64,000 nucleotides of DNA from contig CP125320.1 of NCBI GenBank assembly GCA_030142985.1, positions 1,369,639 to 1,433,638 on the forward strand. Reading direction: 5' to 3'. How positions within the stretch are numbered: position 1 is the stretch's first letter; the number at the start of each line of letters is the position of its first letter. Shown piece by piece: positions 28,248-37,403 of this stretch. The notes under the pieces are model-generated. The model had not been told where the DNA came from. It saw only the letters and a list, made by a program, of their open reading frames with translations, and searched no databases. Source of the stretch: Candidatus Ruthturnera sp. Tsphm01 (GTDB lineage: Bacteria > Pseudomonadota > Gammaproteobacteria > PS1 > Pseudothioglobaceae). The translations under genes and the position numbers were made by a program.

Positions 28248-28725
28248 GGCATTTCTAATGCCTCTATTGATATTATTTAGCCATGCAATTGCTTTAGTGA
28301 CTGACAACGTCGAATCTATCGAAGTTAGTGCCAATATGGTTGTGATTGATGAGAAAAACAAATTAAGCACTTATACAGGCAAGGCGAGCATCACCCAAGG
28401 CTCTCTTACTTTAAATGCACAAACCATACAATTATTTAGCAATCAACAAGGAGTTATTAAGATCATTGCCAAAGGTACTCATAAACAGCCTGCGCATTAC
28501 CAACAAAATCAGCCAAACCAACTTCGCTTTATAGTGGCACGAGCACTTAATATAACTTATTTAACCAAACAAGGGCTCGTACATCTTAAGGGCAAGGCAC
28601 ACCTAGTGCAAGGGCTTGATTCTTTCAGTGGCGACATGCTTGATTATGACATTAAGAATGATAAGATAATTGCCAATATGTCAAAAGATGGCAAGCAAAG
28701 AGTTCGATTTAAAATCAAACTTTAA
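28240..28725 (+). CDS. lptA: LPS transport periplasmic protein LptA
   Basis: LptA forms the periplasmic bridge carrying lipopolysaccharide to LptDE. From the ATG at 28240 it has a signal peptide (MNKAFLMPLLILFSHAIA) followed by an OstA/LptA beta-jellyroll: VESIEVSANMVVIDEKNKLS, YTGKASITQGSLTLNAQTI, then ARALNITYLTKQGLVHLKG and a short C-terminus. About 161 residues is a normal length. It overlaps lptC by 8 bp and is the last gene of the pair. Confidence 0.92.
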   Translation: MNKAFLMPLLILFSHAIALVTDNVESIEVSANMVVIDEKNKLSTYTGKASITQGSLTLNAQTIQLFSNQQGVIKIIAKGTHKQPAHYQQNQPNQLRFIVARALNITYLTKQGLVHLKGKAHLVQGLDSFSGDMLDYDIKNDKIIANMSKDGKQRVRFKIKL

Positions 28726-28799
28726 ATGCGGTTGTTCTTCAGCACTTTTTAGTGTCATTATTTTTTGAAAATGATATTGAGTATTCTTAACCCATATAT

Positions 28800-28829
28800 C
28801 TATGGGGATATATTAAAATATCCCCATAG
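28800..28829. promoter_or_regulatory. Perfect 12-bp inverted repeat upstream of sat
   Basis: Arms CTATGGGGATAT (28800-28811) and ATATCCCCATAG (28818-28829) flank a 6-nt AT spacer. No T-run follows, so it is not a typical terminator for lptA. A TATAAT at 28857-28862 lies about 28 nt downstream and the sat ATG at 28896, so the palindrome would sit at about -35 to -65 of a sat promoter, a usual place for an activator or repressor site. Confidence 0.55.
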
Positions 28830-28895
28830 AGCAATACGGGTAAAAATAACAGTGTGTATAATTTTTGATTTTATATTATAAGATAGGATTGCAAT

Positions 28896-30104
28896 ATGTC
28901 AAAACTAGTCCCACCACATGGCAGTGACACACTAAAGCCATTAGCATTAGAAGGTAGTGCTTTAATAACTGAGTTAGAGAGGGCAAAATTACTACCAAAA
29001 GTTAACTGTTCTTCAAGAGAGGTGGGTGACATTATTATGATGGGCATTGGTGGTTTTACGCCGTTAGAAGGCTTTATGAATAAGGCAGATTGGCGAGGTG
29101 TTTGTGATAACATGACCATAGAAAACGGTTTATTTTGGCCAATTCCTATTACGTTATCTACTAATAGTGATGATGTTAACCAAGGTGATGAAGTTGCTTT
29201 GGTTAATGGTGAGACGGGTGAAATTATTGCAACTATGCTTATTAGTGAAAAGTATTCAATTGATAAAAATCATGAATGCAACACTGTTTATAAAACAACT
29301 GAAATGGAGCATCCAGGAGTTGTCATGGTGATGAATCAAGGCAAATACAATCTTTCTGGCTCTATTAAGGTATTGTCAGATGGCGGTTTTCCTGAAAAGT
29401 ACAGTAGTTTATACATGACGCCGATGGAAACTCGTGCCTACTTTGATGACAAAGGTTGGAAAACAATTGCGGCGTTTCAAACGCGCAATCCAATGCACCG
29501 CTCACATGAATACTTAGCTAAGATTGCAGTGGAAATTTGTGATGGAGTTATGATTCACTCAGTATTAGGCGGTCTTAAGGCTGGCGATATTCCTGCTGAT
29601 GTACGTTCAGAAGCAATTTCAGTATTAATCGAAAACTATTTTGTAGATAATACCATCCTACAATCTGGTTACCCATTAGACATGCGTTATGCAGGCCCTC
29701 GCGAGGCATTATTACATGCATTATTCAGACAAAACTATGGCTGTTCACACCTGATTGTTGGTCGTGACCATGCTGGTGTTGATGATTATTACGGCCCGTT
29801 TGATGCGCATAACATCTTTGATGAGATCACTGACGATGCCTTAGTGACAAAAGCGTTAAAGATTGATTGGACATTTTGGTGTCATAAGTGTGGCGGCATG
29901 TCTTCAATGAAAACTTGTCCTCATAGTGCAGAAGATCGTGTACTGCTTTCAGGCACTAAAGTTCGTAAGATGCTTTCTGATGGCGAAGATTTACCAGAGA
30001 CTTTTTCTCGTCCTGAAGTGGCTAAAGTTTTACAAGCCTATTATGCGAGCATTAAGGATGAAGATAAAGTAGAAATTAAGTTGAGTGGACATTCGGCAAA
30101 ATAA
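28896..30104 (+). CDS. sat: Sulfate adenylyltransferase (ATP sulfurylase), dissimilatory
   Basis: In sulfur oxidizers Sat runs in reverse: APS plus pyrophosphate gives sulfate plus ATP, a substrate-level phosphorylation. The 402-residue protein carries the active-site [13 protein letters not shown] segment (QxRN and HxxH), the [17 protein letters not shown] motif, and cysteines near 328-340 ([14 protein letters not shown]) arranged like the zinc site of bacterial dissimilatory enzymes. It is followed 200 bp later by aprMBA, which makes its substrate APS from sulfite and AMP. Confidence 0.97.
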   Translation: MSKLVPPHGSDTLKPLALEGSALITELERAKLLPKVNCSSREVGDIIMMGIGGFTPLEGFMNKADWRGVCDNMTIENGLFWPIPITLSTNSDDVNQGDEVALVNGETGEIIATMLISEKYSIDKNHECNTVYKTTEMEHPGVVMVMNQGKYNLSGSIKVLSDGGFPEKYSSLYMTPMETRAYFDDKGWKTIAAFQTRNPMHRSHEYLAKIAVEICDGVMIHSVLGGLKAGDIPADVRSEAISVLIENYFVDNTILQSGYPLDMRYAGPREALLHALFRQNYGCSHLIVGRDHAGVDDYYGPFDAHNIFDEITDDALVTKALKIDWTFWCHKCGGMSSMKTCPHSAEDRVLLSGTKVRKMLSDGEDLPETFSRPEVAKVLQAYYASIKDEDKVEIKLSGHSAK

Positions 30105-30155
30105 TAAACCATGTTCATAATCAAGACATCTTGAGAAATTAAGAGTTTTTTTTGA

Positions 30156-30183
30156 TTGTAAAAAAGTTTTATGTAAGTATAAT
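30156..30183 (+). promoter_or_regulatory. Sigma-70 promoter for aprM-aprB-aprA
   Basis: TTGTAA (30156-30161) and a perfect TATAAT (30178-30183) are separated by 16 nt, about 120 nt upstream of the aprM start. The 200-bp sat-aprM gap is otherwise free of genes, so the apr genes probably have their own promoter in addition to read-through from sat. The leader of about 110 nt is AT-rich with no recognised riboswitch. Confidence 0.6.
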
Positions 30184-30304
30184 GGGTCAGATTTTGACGA
30201 AAACAGCATCGAGTGTTAAGACAAAAAAAAGATTGTAAAATTGCTAATTGAAAAAAATTGGCAAATTTAGAATGAGAGTGATTTAACTTAAGGAGAAAAA
30301 ACCA

Positions 30305-31174
30305 ATGATTGATATCAATTCAACACCAATTGCTAGTTTATTAGCAGAAGGTATTTCATACGAAAACATGCAAATGTATGTCATTATCATGATTGCCCTA
30401 GTGGTTGTTATGACGGTGCTAGATTTGCTACATAAGAAAAGCGCAACCTACTTTTTTAATGCAGCGGAAAAAGCTGACAAAGATTTAGCTGCAGGCGATG
30501 CACCATGTTCATTGGGCAAAGAAGAAGGCAGACTCAAGATGTTAAGTACTGGTGATAAAGTAAATATATTGGCAAGTACAATTGCAGTGGACGTTGCAAC
30601 AGCTGGTGAATTTAGCAATGGACTTCGTAGATTGGTACACATCCTAACCATGTGGGGTTTTATTTTCTTTAACGCCTCAACTGCAATCATTATTTTTGGC
30701 GCACAAGAAACTCAGATATTAGCACAAGTATGGAATGTTGGTGCAATCATGTTATTTATTGGTACATTTTGGTACTGGTTTGGCTTCAAAGTAGACAGCC
30801 AAGCAGAAGGTCATTCATGGACAAGAATTATCCTTAAAAGAGACATGTTTAGTTTGTCATTAATGGCAACTTCAGTAACTGCACTAGGTTGGAGTATCTA
30901 TGGCGGCGGTACTGGCGTGTGGTTTATCTTAGTTCTTTTTGCTACTACATCACTATTTGGCGGTGTATATTGGTCTAAATTTTCTCATATGTTCTTCAAG
31001 CCTGTTGCTGCATACAATAAGCGCATCATCAAGGCTAATGGCACAAACGAGAACTTGCCTCACGAGACAAGAGACGATGTATGGCAACAAAACAGACATT
31101 CAATGGAGCTTTTAAAAGATGCGCCAATGGATATGGGCCTTGGTATTAAGCGTGAAGCACCTAAGCACTACTAA
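30305..31174 (+). CDS. aprM: APS reductase-associated membrane anchor AprM
   Basis: A 289-residue inner-membrane protein with about five to six hydrophobic segments (for example 20-41, 110-130, 137-157, 181-200 and 205-225). It occupies the AprM position directly upstream of aprBA, as in sulfur-oxidizing gammaproteobacteria. AprM is thought to anchor the AprBA complex and pass electrons from sulfite oxidation to the quinone pool, taking the place of QmoABC. It has a strong ribosome site (AAGGAG) and is separated by 30 bp from aprB. The exact electron-transfer mechanism of AprM is unproven. Confidence 0.88.
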   Translation: MIDINSTPIASLLAEGISYENMQMYVIIMIALVVVMTVLDLLHKKSATYFFNAAEKADKDLAAGDAPCSLGKEEGRLKMLSTGDKVNILASTIAVDVATAGEFSNGLRRLVHILTMWGFIFFNASTAIIIFGAQETQILAQVWNVGAIMLFIGTFWYWFGFKVDSQAEGHSWTRIILKRDMFSLSLMATSVTALGWSIYGGGTGVWFILVLFATTSLFGGVYWSKFSHMFFKPVAAYNKRIIKANGTNENLPHETRDDVWQQNRHSMELLKDAPMDMGLGIKREAPKHY

Positions 31175-31204
31175 ATTAATTAAATAAGAAGAGAGGAAAA
31201 TAAT

Positions 31205-31684
31205 ATGCCAACTTTTGTATATATGACTCGTTGTGATGGTTGTGGACATTGTGTAGATATCTGCCCATCTAACATTATGCACATTGATGATAAATATCGT
31301 CGTGCTTATAATATTGAACCAAACATGTGCTGGGAGTGTTATTCATGTGTTAAAGCATGTCCACATCAAGCAATTGATGTCCGTGGTTATGCAGATTTCG
31401 CACCACTGGGACACAGTGTTCGCGTTATTCGCGATGAAGAGAAAGGTACCATTGCATGGAGAGTTAAGTTTCGTGACGGTCGTGTCAAAAACTTTTTATC
31501 GCCAATTACAACTCAACCATGGGGAACTAAAATTCCTGATTTCAGAAATGAGCCTGAGCCTAGCGACGACATGCGTAACTCGCAGTTATTAGCATTTGAG
31601 CCTAAATATATCCGTATGGATGATGGCGATATTCACACGTTAGAATCTAACGGTTTGAAACTTAAAAAAGGAGTGTACTACTAA
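31205..31684 (+). CDS. aprB: Adenylylsulfate reductase beta subunit (ferredoxin-type)
   Basis: The electron-transfer subunit of APS reductase, which here works oxidatively (sulfite plus AMP gives APS plus two electrons). In 159 residues it has two [4Fe-4S] motifs: Cys10-x2-Cys13-x2-Cys16-x3-Cys20 (CDGCGHCVDICP) and Cys42-x2-Cys45-x2-Cys48-x3-Cys52 (CWECYSCVKACP). The C-terminal tail typical of AprB wraps around AprA. Its TAA stop shares one base with the aprA ATG, which fixes the subunit ratio through coupled translation. Confidence 0.97.
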   Translation: MPTFVYMTRCDGCGHCVDICPSNIMHIDDKYRRAYNIEPNMCWECYSCVKACPHQAIDVRGYADFAPLGHSVRVIRDEEKGTIAWRVKFRDGRVKNFLSPITTQPWGTKIPDFRNEPEPSDDMRNSQLLAFEPKYIRMDDGDIHTLESNGLKLKKGVYY

Positions 31685-33567
31685 TGGGTATTAAAACAAT
31701 TGTAGAAGACAACATTGATATTTTAGTTGTTGGTGCTGGTTTGGGTGGTACAGGTGCTGCTTATGAGGCTAGATATTGGGGTCGTAATAAAAAGATTATC
31801 ATTGCAGAAAAAGCAAACATTAACCGTTCTGGTGCTGTTGCTCAAGGTCTATACGCGATTAACTGTTATATGGGCACTCGTTTTGGTGAGAACAATCCTG
31901 AAGACCATGTGCGTTATGCGCGTATGGATTTAATGGGCATGGTTCGTGAAGACTTGCTGTTTGATATGGCTCGCCATGTTGACTCTGCAGTGCATAAGTT
32001 TGAAGAGTGGGGTCTTCCACTAATGAAAGACCCTAAAAGAGAAGACATTGGTGCTTACATGCGTGAAGGTCGTTGGCAGATTATGATTCACGGTGAGTCA
32101 TACAAGCCTATCGTTGCTGAAGCTGCAACTAAGCAAGCTGACAAAGTTTATAACCGTATTATGGTTACCCATTTGCTAATGGATGACGCACAAGAAAATC
32201 GTATTGCTGGTGCTGTCGGTTTTAACGTACGCACTGGTAACTACCATGTATTTAAGTCTAAGACTACTATTGTTGGTGCTGGTGGTGCGTCTAATATCTT
32301 TAAACCTCGTTCAGTAGGTGAAGGCATGGGTCGTGTATGGTATGCACCATGGTCTTCTGGTTCTGCATATGGTTTACTAATTGAAGCTGGCGCAAAGATG
32401 ACACAAATGGAAAACCGCATCGTTCTTGCTAGATTTAAAGATGGTTATGGACCTGTTGGTGCATACTTTTTACATCTTAAAACTTACACTCAAAATGGTT
32501 ATGGTGACGAGTATGAATCTAAATGGTTCCCAGCATTATCGAAAATGGTAGGTAAAGAATATCTAGACACAGAGGGTCAACATTTGTCTCATAAGCCAAT
32601 TCCAACTTGCTTGCGTAATCATGCATTTATCAGCGAGGTAAATGCTGGTCGTGGTCCAATTCACATGGTAACAATGGAAGCATTCCAAGACCCTCATTTA
32701 GAAGAAGTTGGCTGGGAAAATTTCTTAGGCATGACAGTTGGTCAGGCAGTGCTTTGGGCAGCAACAGACGTTGACCCTAAATACGAAAACCCTGAATTAA
32801 CAACGTCTGAGCCGTATGTAATGGGTTCACACGCTACTGGTTGTGGTGCATGGTGTTCAGGTCCTGAGGACATATCCCCTGATGAGTACTTCTGGGGTTA
32901 TAATCGCATGACGACAGTAGATGGTTTGTTTGGTGCGGGTGATACTGTTGGTGGTACGCCACATGCATTCTCATCAGGTTCATTTACTGAAGGTCGTTTG
33001 GCTGCTAAAGCTGCCTGTAAATACATTGATGATGGCAAGGCAGAAGGAATCAAGGTATCTGACAAACAAATTGCTGATCGTAAAGCGCAAATCTTTAAAC
33101 CTTTAGAGAATTATACGATTGGTCGTAACGAAATTGTTGCTGGCACAGTATCGCCAAGTTATATTTTGCCAATGAGTGGATTACAACGTTTGCAAAAGCT
33201 TATGGATGAGTATTGTGGCGGTGTTACTGTTTCTTATGTAACCAACGACAAGTTGCTGAATATAGGTTTGAAGAAGTTGGCTATTTTAGAAGAAGATTTA
33301 GAGCACATTGGTGCAGAAGATCTTCATCAGTTGATGCGTGGATGGGAATTAAGACACCGCCACCGTACTTCTGAATGCGTGACTCAGCATACTTTATTCC
33401 GTAAAGAAACTCGCTGGCCTGGTTATTATTATCGTGGTGACGCTATGAAATTAGATGATAAAAATTGGCATGTATTGACAGTTTCTCATCGTGATCGCGT
33501 TACTGGTGAATATACACTAGAGAAGGCACCTTGTTACCATTTGGTTGGCGAGGAAGATGAAAAATAG
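31684..33567 (+). CDS. aprA: Adenylylsulfate reductase alpha subunit (flavoprotein)
   Basis: The catalytic FAD subunit of APS reductase. The 627-residue protein has an N-terminal dinucleotide-binding loop (DILVVGAGLGGTGAAYEA, about 12-29), AEKANINRSGAVAQGLYAIN with FAD contacts, the GGASNIFKPRS segment, and substrate-region histidines and arginines in ELRHRHRTSECVTQHTLFRKE near 560. The length is normal (about 620-630). A rho-independent terminator follows at 33598-33628, closing the apr operon. Confidence 0.98.
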   Translation: MGIKTIVEDNIDILVVGAGLGGTGAAYEARYWGRNKKIIIAEKANINRSGAVAQGLYAINCYMGTRFGENNPEDHVRYARMDLMGMVREDLLFDMARHVDSAVHKFEEWGLPLMKDPKREDIGAYMREGRWQIMIHGESYKPIVAEAATKQADKVYNRIMVTHLLMDDAQENRIAGAVGFNVRTGNYHVFKSKTTIVGAGGASNIFKPRSVGEGMGRVWYAPWSSGSAYGLLIEAGAKMTQMENRIVLARFKDGYGPVGAYFLHLKTYTQNGYGDEYESKWFPALSKMVGKEYLDTEGQHLSHKPIPTCLRNHAFISEVNAGRGPIHMVTMEAFQDPHLEEVGWENFLGMTVGQAVLWAATDVDPKYENPELTTSEPYVMGSHATGCGAWCSGPEDISPDEYFWGYNRMTTVDGLFGAGDTVGGTPHAFSSGSFTEGRLAAKAACKYIDDGKAEGIKVSDKQIADRKAQIFKPLENYTIGRNEIVAGTVSPSYILPMSGLQRLQKLMDEYCGGVTVSYVTNDKLLNIGLKKLAILEEDLEHIGAEDLHQLMRGWELRHRHRTSECVTQHTLFRKETRWPGYYYRGDAMKLDDKNWHVLTVSHRDRVTGEYTLEKAPCYHLVGEEDEK

Positions 33568-33597
33568 AGATTTGGTTTAAATTTTTATTTTGATAAA

Positions 33598-33628
33598 AAA
33601 AAACCAACATTTGTATGTTGGTTTTTTT
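33598..33628 (+). terminator. Rho-independent terminator after aprA
   Basis: AAAACCAACAT and ATGTTGGTTTT arms form an 11-bp stem around a short TTGT loop, followed by a T-run. It lies about 30 nt after the aprA stop and separates aprMBA from the three small genes downstream, which are therefore likely transcribed from a separate start or by read-through. Confidence 0.9.
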
Positions 33629-33676
33629 GTTTGCTGTATATTTTAAGAAAAAACGTTTTATTGGGGTATTGGATAA

Positions 33677-34027
33677 ATGAACATTATTGATAAAACAGAT
33701 GAAGAAATTTTAGCGATTGCAAGCCCAATGTGGGGTGACCTAGTTAAATATTCTAATAATAGTAATTATGGTGCTTTTTGCCGTCATTTTTCAGAGGATT
33801 TTTTACGTGGCGCTAATGAGATTGAAATGGGCAAACAATTTGCTCGTAGTGAACTAACTAAGGGTCTTGAAAAAGGTGCAGGATATTTGGGCATGATTCG
33901 CCGTGGTCAACATGTGACTGTATTGTATAAGCAAGCCCATTCTAAAAAAAAGGGTGAATATTTAGGAAGACTTGTACTTGGTTATGAAGCTGATGTGGTC
34001 AAAATTTTTGGCGCAACAATTTTTTAA
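33677..34027 (+). CDS. Hypothetical protein downstream of aprA
   Basis: A 116-residue soluble protein with no signal peptide. The sequence has an N-terminal helical segment (DEEILAIASPMWGDLVKYSNN), an FCRHFSEDFLRGANE segment and a strand-rich second half ending KIFGATIF. The helix-then-curved-sheet pattern is suggestive of an NTF2-like fold, but I do not recognise a specific family. It starts about 50 bp beyond the apr terminator and is followed 5 bp later by a SlyD-like gene, so the three small genes form one unit. Confidence 0.7.
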   Translation: MNIIDKTDEEILAIASPMWGDLVKYSNNSNYGAFCRHFSEDFLRGANEIEMGKQFARSELTKGLEKGAGYLGMIRRGQHVTVLYKQAHSKKKGEYLGRLVLGYEADVVKIFGATIF

Positions 34028-34032
34028 AAGTT

Positions 34033-34539
34033 GTGGATAATATTATTCAAGAAGGCAAATATGTTGAGCTTATCTATAAGGTTATTGATAAAAAAACTGG
34101 CAATGTTTTTTCAGAAATTGAGTATCCAGTCGGCTATGTACACGGTGTCAATGACACGCTAGGCAAAGAGGTTATTACTGAGTTAGAAGGTAGGAAGCAA
34201 GGCGAGATTCTTGAGATTAACATTGATGTAGAAAAAATCTATGGGTCTCGTGACGAAACTTTAGTTTTTATTGATAAAATTGGAAACGTTCCACCAGAAT
34301 ATCAAAAAGTCGGCACCAAAGTTGTTATGGAAAATTCTAAGGGAGATTCTAAGGAGTTTTTAGTAACCAAGGTGGATGATAAAACAGTCACCATTGATGG
34401 TAATAATCCTCTTTGTGGTCGTGAAGTTAAGTTTTTGCTCGAAATTCTTCTGGTGCGTGATGCAACGGATGAAGAAATAGAAGCAGGCGGTATGATAGAC
34501 GAGCAACCAGACATGGAACAATTATTAACAATGCATTAA
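34033..34539 (+). CDS. FKBP-type peptidyl-prolyl isomerase, SlyD-like
   Basis: A 168-residue SlyD-type protein: GKYVELIYKVIDKKTGNVFS at the start, then the FKBP half-site with VHGVNDTLGKEVITELEGRKQGE, an insert-in-flap domain (about 65-130, PPEYQKVGTKVVME) and the returning strand NPLCGREVKFLLEIL. There is no His-rich metal tail as in E. coli SlyD. The start is a GTG at 34033. It lies between two unknown small genes behind the apr operon, so it may serve as a folding factor for proteins made there. A second FKBP-like gene (fkpB) is at 58.8 kb. Confidence 0.85.
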   Translation: MDNIIQEGKYVELIYKVIDKKTGNVFSEIEYPVGYVHGVNDTLGKEVITELEGRKQGEILEINIDVEKIYGSRDETLVFIDKIGNVPPEYQKVGTKVVMENSKGDSKEFLVTKVDDKTVTIDGNNPLCGREVKFLLEILLVRDATDEEIEAGGMIDEQPDMEQLLTMH

Positions 34540-34541
34540 TT

Positions 34542-34901
34542 ATGAGTATTGACTTTACAGCATCAGAGATAAAGATTATTCAAAGTGTAGTTGATTATCG
34601 CTGGAGAAAGGAAAAAATTGAGGTTAATTTAGCTGATATTGAAATTACTAAAGAAGGCGAAAATGAACCAATGCTTACCCCAGCAGTCGTTTGGGAGGAT
34701 CAAAATTCAACCTTTATTATTTTAAAAATGGGCGCATTTTCCTACAAAAATTTCTTTTATTATTTGACTGATCAGCGTTTTGATACTGGCGTTCCTGAAT
34801 ATAATGATTTGTATGAATGTGCGGATAAGTTATTAAAAGCGCAAGCAGATTTTATGCTAAGTAAACACACCAAAGGTTTAGATTTACATATTCAGAAATA
34901 A
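34542..34901 (+). CDS. Hypothetical protein, third gene of the post-apr unit
   Basis: A 119-residue soluble acidic protein of unknown family. An N-terminal helix (ASEIKIIQSVVDYRWRKEKIEVNLADIEI) carries alternating charged residues; the middle contains PAVVWEDQNSTFIILKMGAFSYKN... and a C-terminal helix (ECADKLLKAQADFMLSKH). No cysteine pairs or catalytic motifs stand out. It starts 2 bp after the SlyD-like stop and is closed by a strong terminator. Confidence 0.72.
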   Translation: MSIDFTASEIKIIQSVVDYRWRKEKIEVNLADIEITKEGENEPMLTPAVVWEDQNSTFIILKMGAFSYKNFFYYLTDQRFDTGVPEYNDLYECADKLLKAQADFMLSKHTKGLDLHIQK

Positions 34902-34925
34902 CACCCCATTTAAGATTTAAATTTT

Positions 34926-34955
34926 AAAAAAAGACATGCACAGCATGTCTTTTTT
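34926..34955 (+). terminator. Rho-independent terminator
   Basis: An A-run, then GACATGC and GCATGTC arms around ACA, then a T-run; the A/T tracts extend the stem to about 14 bp. It ends the three-gene unit after aprA and, being symmetric, could work in both directions. Confidence 0.9.
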
Positions 34956-34987
34956 ATTTTAATAATGTGAAATACTCTGTTAACAAA

Positions 34988-35146
34988 TATTATGAGACCA
35001 CTGCATTAATCCAGCGCAACTTAGGGAATATGGGAAATAGTATATTTTTCATCTAAAAATAATGAAAACAGCCAGTTATTGACGAGTTTTCGGATAAAAA
35101 AAGTATTTCATAAGTCATGGTGGATTAATGCAGTGGCCTCATAATA
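34988..35146. mobile_element. 159-bp MITE-like element with 26-bp terminal inverted repeats
   Basis: The left end (34988-35013, TATTATGAGACCACTGCATT...) and the reverse complement of the right end (35121-35146) agree at 25 of 26 positions. No coding sequence lies between. The element sits between the terminator of the post-apr unit and the hppA 3' end and accounts for most of that 342-bp gap. The GAGRCC start recalls IS5-type ends but the rest differs from the IS5 element at 21.2 kb, so its parent transposase is not in the window. Confidence 0.8.
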
Positions 35147-35243
35147 GTTTCCTTTCTTTGGTTGTTTATATTGCTTCAAGCGTAAAAAACAAGGAATGAG
35201 CAACCAAAACTCTACCCTCCTTTTTTAAAAAATTAATTGATTA

Positions 35244-37244
35244 TTACAAAAGAGGAATAATCATAATCGCAACAATGTTCATGATCTTAATCAGTGGATT
35301 AATAGCAGGTCCTGCTGTATCTTTGTATGGGTCGCCTACTGTATCGCCAGTAATAGCAGCCTTATGAGCGTCTGAGCCTTTGCCACCAAAGTGACCATCT
35401 TCGATATATTTTTTAGCGTTATCCCATGCGCCACCACCTGTGGTCATCGAAATTGCAACAAAAATACCCGTTGCGATAGAGCCGATTAATAAACCGCCTA
35501 GCGCTTCAGCACCCAATAGCAAGCCAACAATAACTGGAAATGCAATTGGCAGAATAGAAGGTAATATCATTTCTTTAATGGCAGATTTGGTTAGCATATC
35601 AACCGCTTTAGAATAATCAGGCTTTTGTGTATAATCCATAATGCCTGGCATTTCTCTAAACTGACGACGAACTTCATTGACAATATCACCTGCGGCACGA
35701 CCAACAGCTTCCATTGCCATTGCACCAAACAAATAAGGCACCAAACCGCCTAAAAATAAGCCGATGATTACTTTATGATTAGATAAGTCAAAAGCAATGC
35801 TTTCAAATTGAGGTAATGCATGTAATTCGTGAGTAAAGTCGGCAAACAATACCAATGCTGCTAAACCAGCAGAGCCAATTGCATAGCCCTTGGTAACTGC
35901 TTTAGTGGTATTGCCAACAGCATCTAAAGGATCGGTAATGTTGCGAATTTTTTTTGGAAGTTTAGCCATTTCTGCGATACCACCTGCATTGTCCGTAATT
36001 GGACCGTAGGCATCAAGTGCGACAATAACACCCGTCATTGATAGCATAGCCGTCGCTGCAATGGCAATGGCATATAAGCCACCCAGTTCATGCGCACCCC
36101 AAATACTCGCACATACTGCAAGTACAGGAAGGGCGGTAGATTTCATACTCAAGCCAATCCCAGCAATAACGTTAGTACCATCACCTGTGAGTGACGCTTC
36201 GGCAACATGTTGTACAGGGTTATATTCAGTTGACGTGTAATACTCAGTTACCACAACCATAACAGCTGTTAGCGCTAAACCAATAAGTGATGCGTAGAAT
36301 AAATTTATCCCCATATTCATATCATTGGTAATAAAGTAAAAGGCAATCGCAGCCAGTCCCGCTGAAACGATTAAGCCTTTATATAAAGCACCCATGATAG
36401 AGCCACCATCGGAGACTTTAACAAAAAAAGTACCTACAATAGAGGCAATAATTGAAGCCGAACCTAAAGCCAAGGGATACAAAATAGCATTATCACCCAA
36501 GCCTAGAACACCTGCAAGCATCATAGTTGCAACAATGGTAACCGCATAAGTTTCAAATAAGTCAGCAGCCATACCTGCGCAATCACCAACGTTATCACCA
36601 ACGTTGTCAGCAATCACTGCAGGATTGCGCGGGTCGTCTTCTGGAATGCCAGCTTCAACCTTGCCAACAATATCAGCACCAACATCGGCACCTTTAGTGA
36701 AAATGCCACCACCTAAACGTGCGAAAATTGAAATGAGTGAGCCACCAAATGCAAGGCCGATAAGAGCGTGCAATGCGTCTTTTTGGGCAACGCCATATTC
36801 AATCATGCCAGCGTAGTAACCAGAAACACCTAATAGTGCTAGACCAACAACCAGCATACCTGTAACAGCACCACCTCTAAAAGCAACTTGAAAAGCGGCA
36901 TTCATGCCGTTATTAGCTGCTTGTGCTGTGCGAGAATTAGATTTAACTGACACGTTCATGCCAATGTAGCCTGTTGCGCCTGATAATACTGCACCCACTA
37001 AAAAGCCAAGACCAACGGCGACACCTAAAAAGTAAATAATAATGATAAACAAAACAGCACCAACCATAGCAATGGTGGAATATTGACGATTTAGGTAAGC
37101 ACTCGCACCTTGTGCAATTGCGTCTGAAATTTCTTTCATTTTGTCATTGCCTGCAGGTTGTTTGTTAATCCAGGTAATTGTAAATAGGCCGTATAAAACC
37201 GCGATAATTGATGCCGAAATGGCAATGATAAGAATTGCATCCAT
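35244..37244 (-). CDS. hppA: Membrane-bound proton-translocating pyrophosphatase, K+-independent type
   Basis: A 666-residue inner-membrane pump of about 16 helices that couples PPi hydrolysis to H+ translocation, or makes PPi from a proton gradient. The PPi site is visible in [13 protein letters not shown] and [20 protein letters not shown] (about 185-220) and in the C-terminal repeats with [20 protein letters not shown]. The segment [18 protein letters not shown] has Lys and Thr at the positions that mark the K+-independent H+-PPase group. A good ribosome site (AAAGGAGAAA) precedes the ATG. The leftward block continues upstream with an unknown gene, adk and pfp. Confidence 0.97.
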   Translation of the reverse strand: MDAILIIAISASIIAVLYGLFTITWINKQPAGNDKMKEISDAIAQGASAYLNRQYSTIAMVGAVLFIIIIYFLGVAVGLGFLVGAVLSGATGYIGMNVSVKSNSRTAQAANNGMNAAFQVAFRGGAVTGMLVVGLALLGVSGYYAGMIEYGVAQKDALHALIGLAFGGSLISIFARLGGGIFTKGADVGADIVGKVEAGIPEDDPRNPAVIADNVGDNVGDCAGMAADLFETYAVTIVATMMLAGVLGLGDNAILYPLALGSASIIASIVGTFFVKVSDGGSIMGALYKGLIVSAGLAAIAFYFITNDMNMGINLFYASLIGLALTAVMVVVTEYYTSTEYNPVQHVAEASLTGDGTNVIAGIGLSMKSTALPVLAVCASIWGAHELGGLYAIAIAATAMLSMTGVIVALDAYGPITDNAGGIAEMAKLPKKIRNITDPLDAVGNTTKAVTKGYAIGSAGLAALVLFADFTHELHALPQFESIAFDLSNHKVIIGLFLGGLVPYLFGAMAMEAVGRAAGDIVNEVRRQFREMPGIMDYTQKPDYSKAVDMLTKSAIKEMILPSILPIAFPVIVGLLLGAEALGGLLIGSIATGIFVAISMTTGGGAWDNAKKYIEDGHFGGKGSDAHKAAITGDTVGDPYKDTAGPAINPLIKIMNIVAIMIIPLL

Positions 37245-37345
37245 TACTTTATTTTCTCCTTTTTAGTTGCGCAAAATTTCTTCAGGGTTGATTATAGTTA
37301 ATAATTGCCTATAGTAAGATGATAATCTGTTATTTTTCTAATCAC

Positions 37346-37366
37346 CCCTATTTATGCAAAGGTCCC
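37346..37366. repeat. Solitary IS5-type terminal repeat remnant
   Basis: TTATGCAAAGGTCCC resembles the right terminal repeat of the IS5 element at 21.2-22.5 kb (TTACGCAAAGGTCTC). No transposase or opposite end is nearby, so it is an excision or deletion scar in the hppA upstream region. Confidence 0.5.
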
Positions 37367-37403
37367 AATAGAGCTAACTTATGTTAATTATTGATAGAGT
37401 GCG

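Noticed and set aside
30105..30304. Riboswitch or small RNA in the sat-aprM gap
   Set aside because: Apart from a promoter, no conserved stem architecture was recognised; the leader is AT-rich and unstructured by eye.
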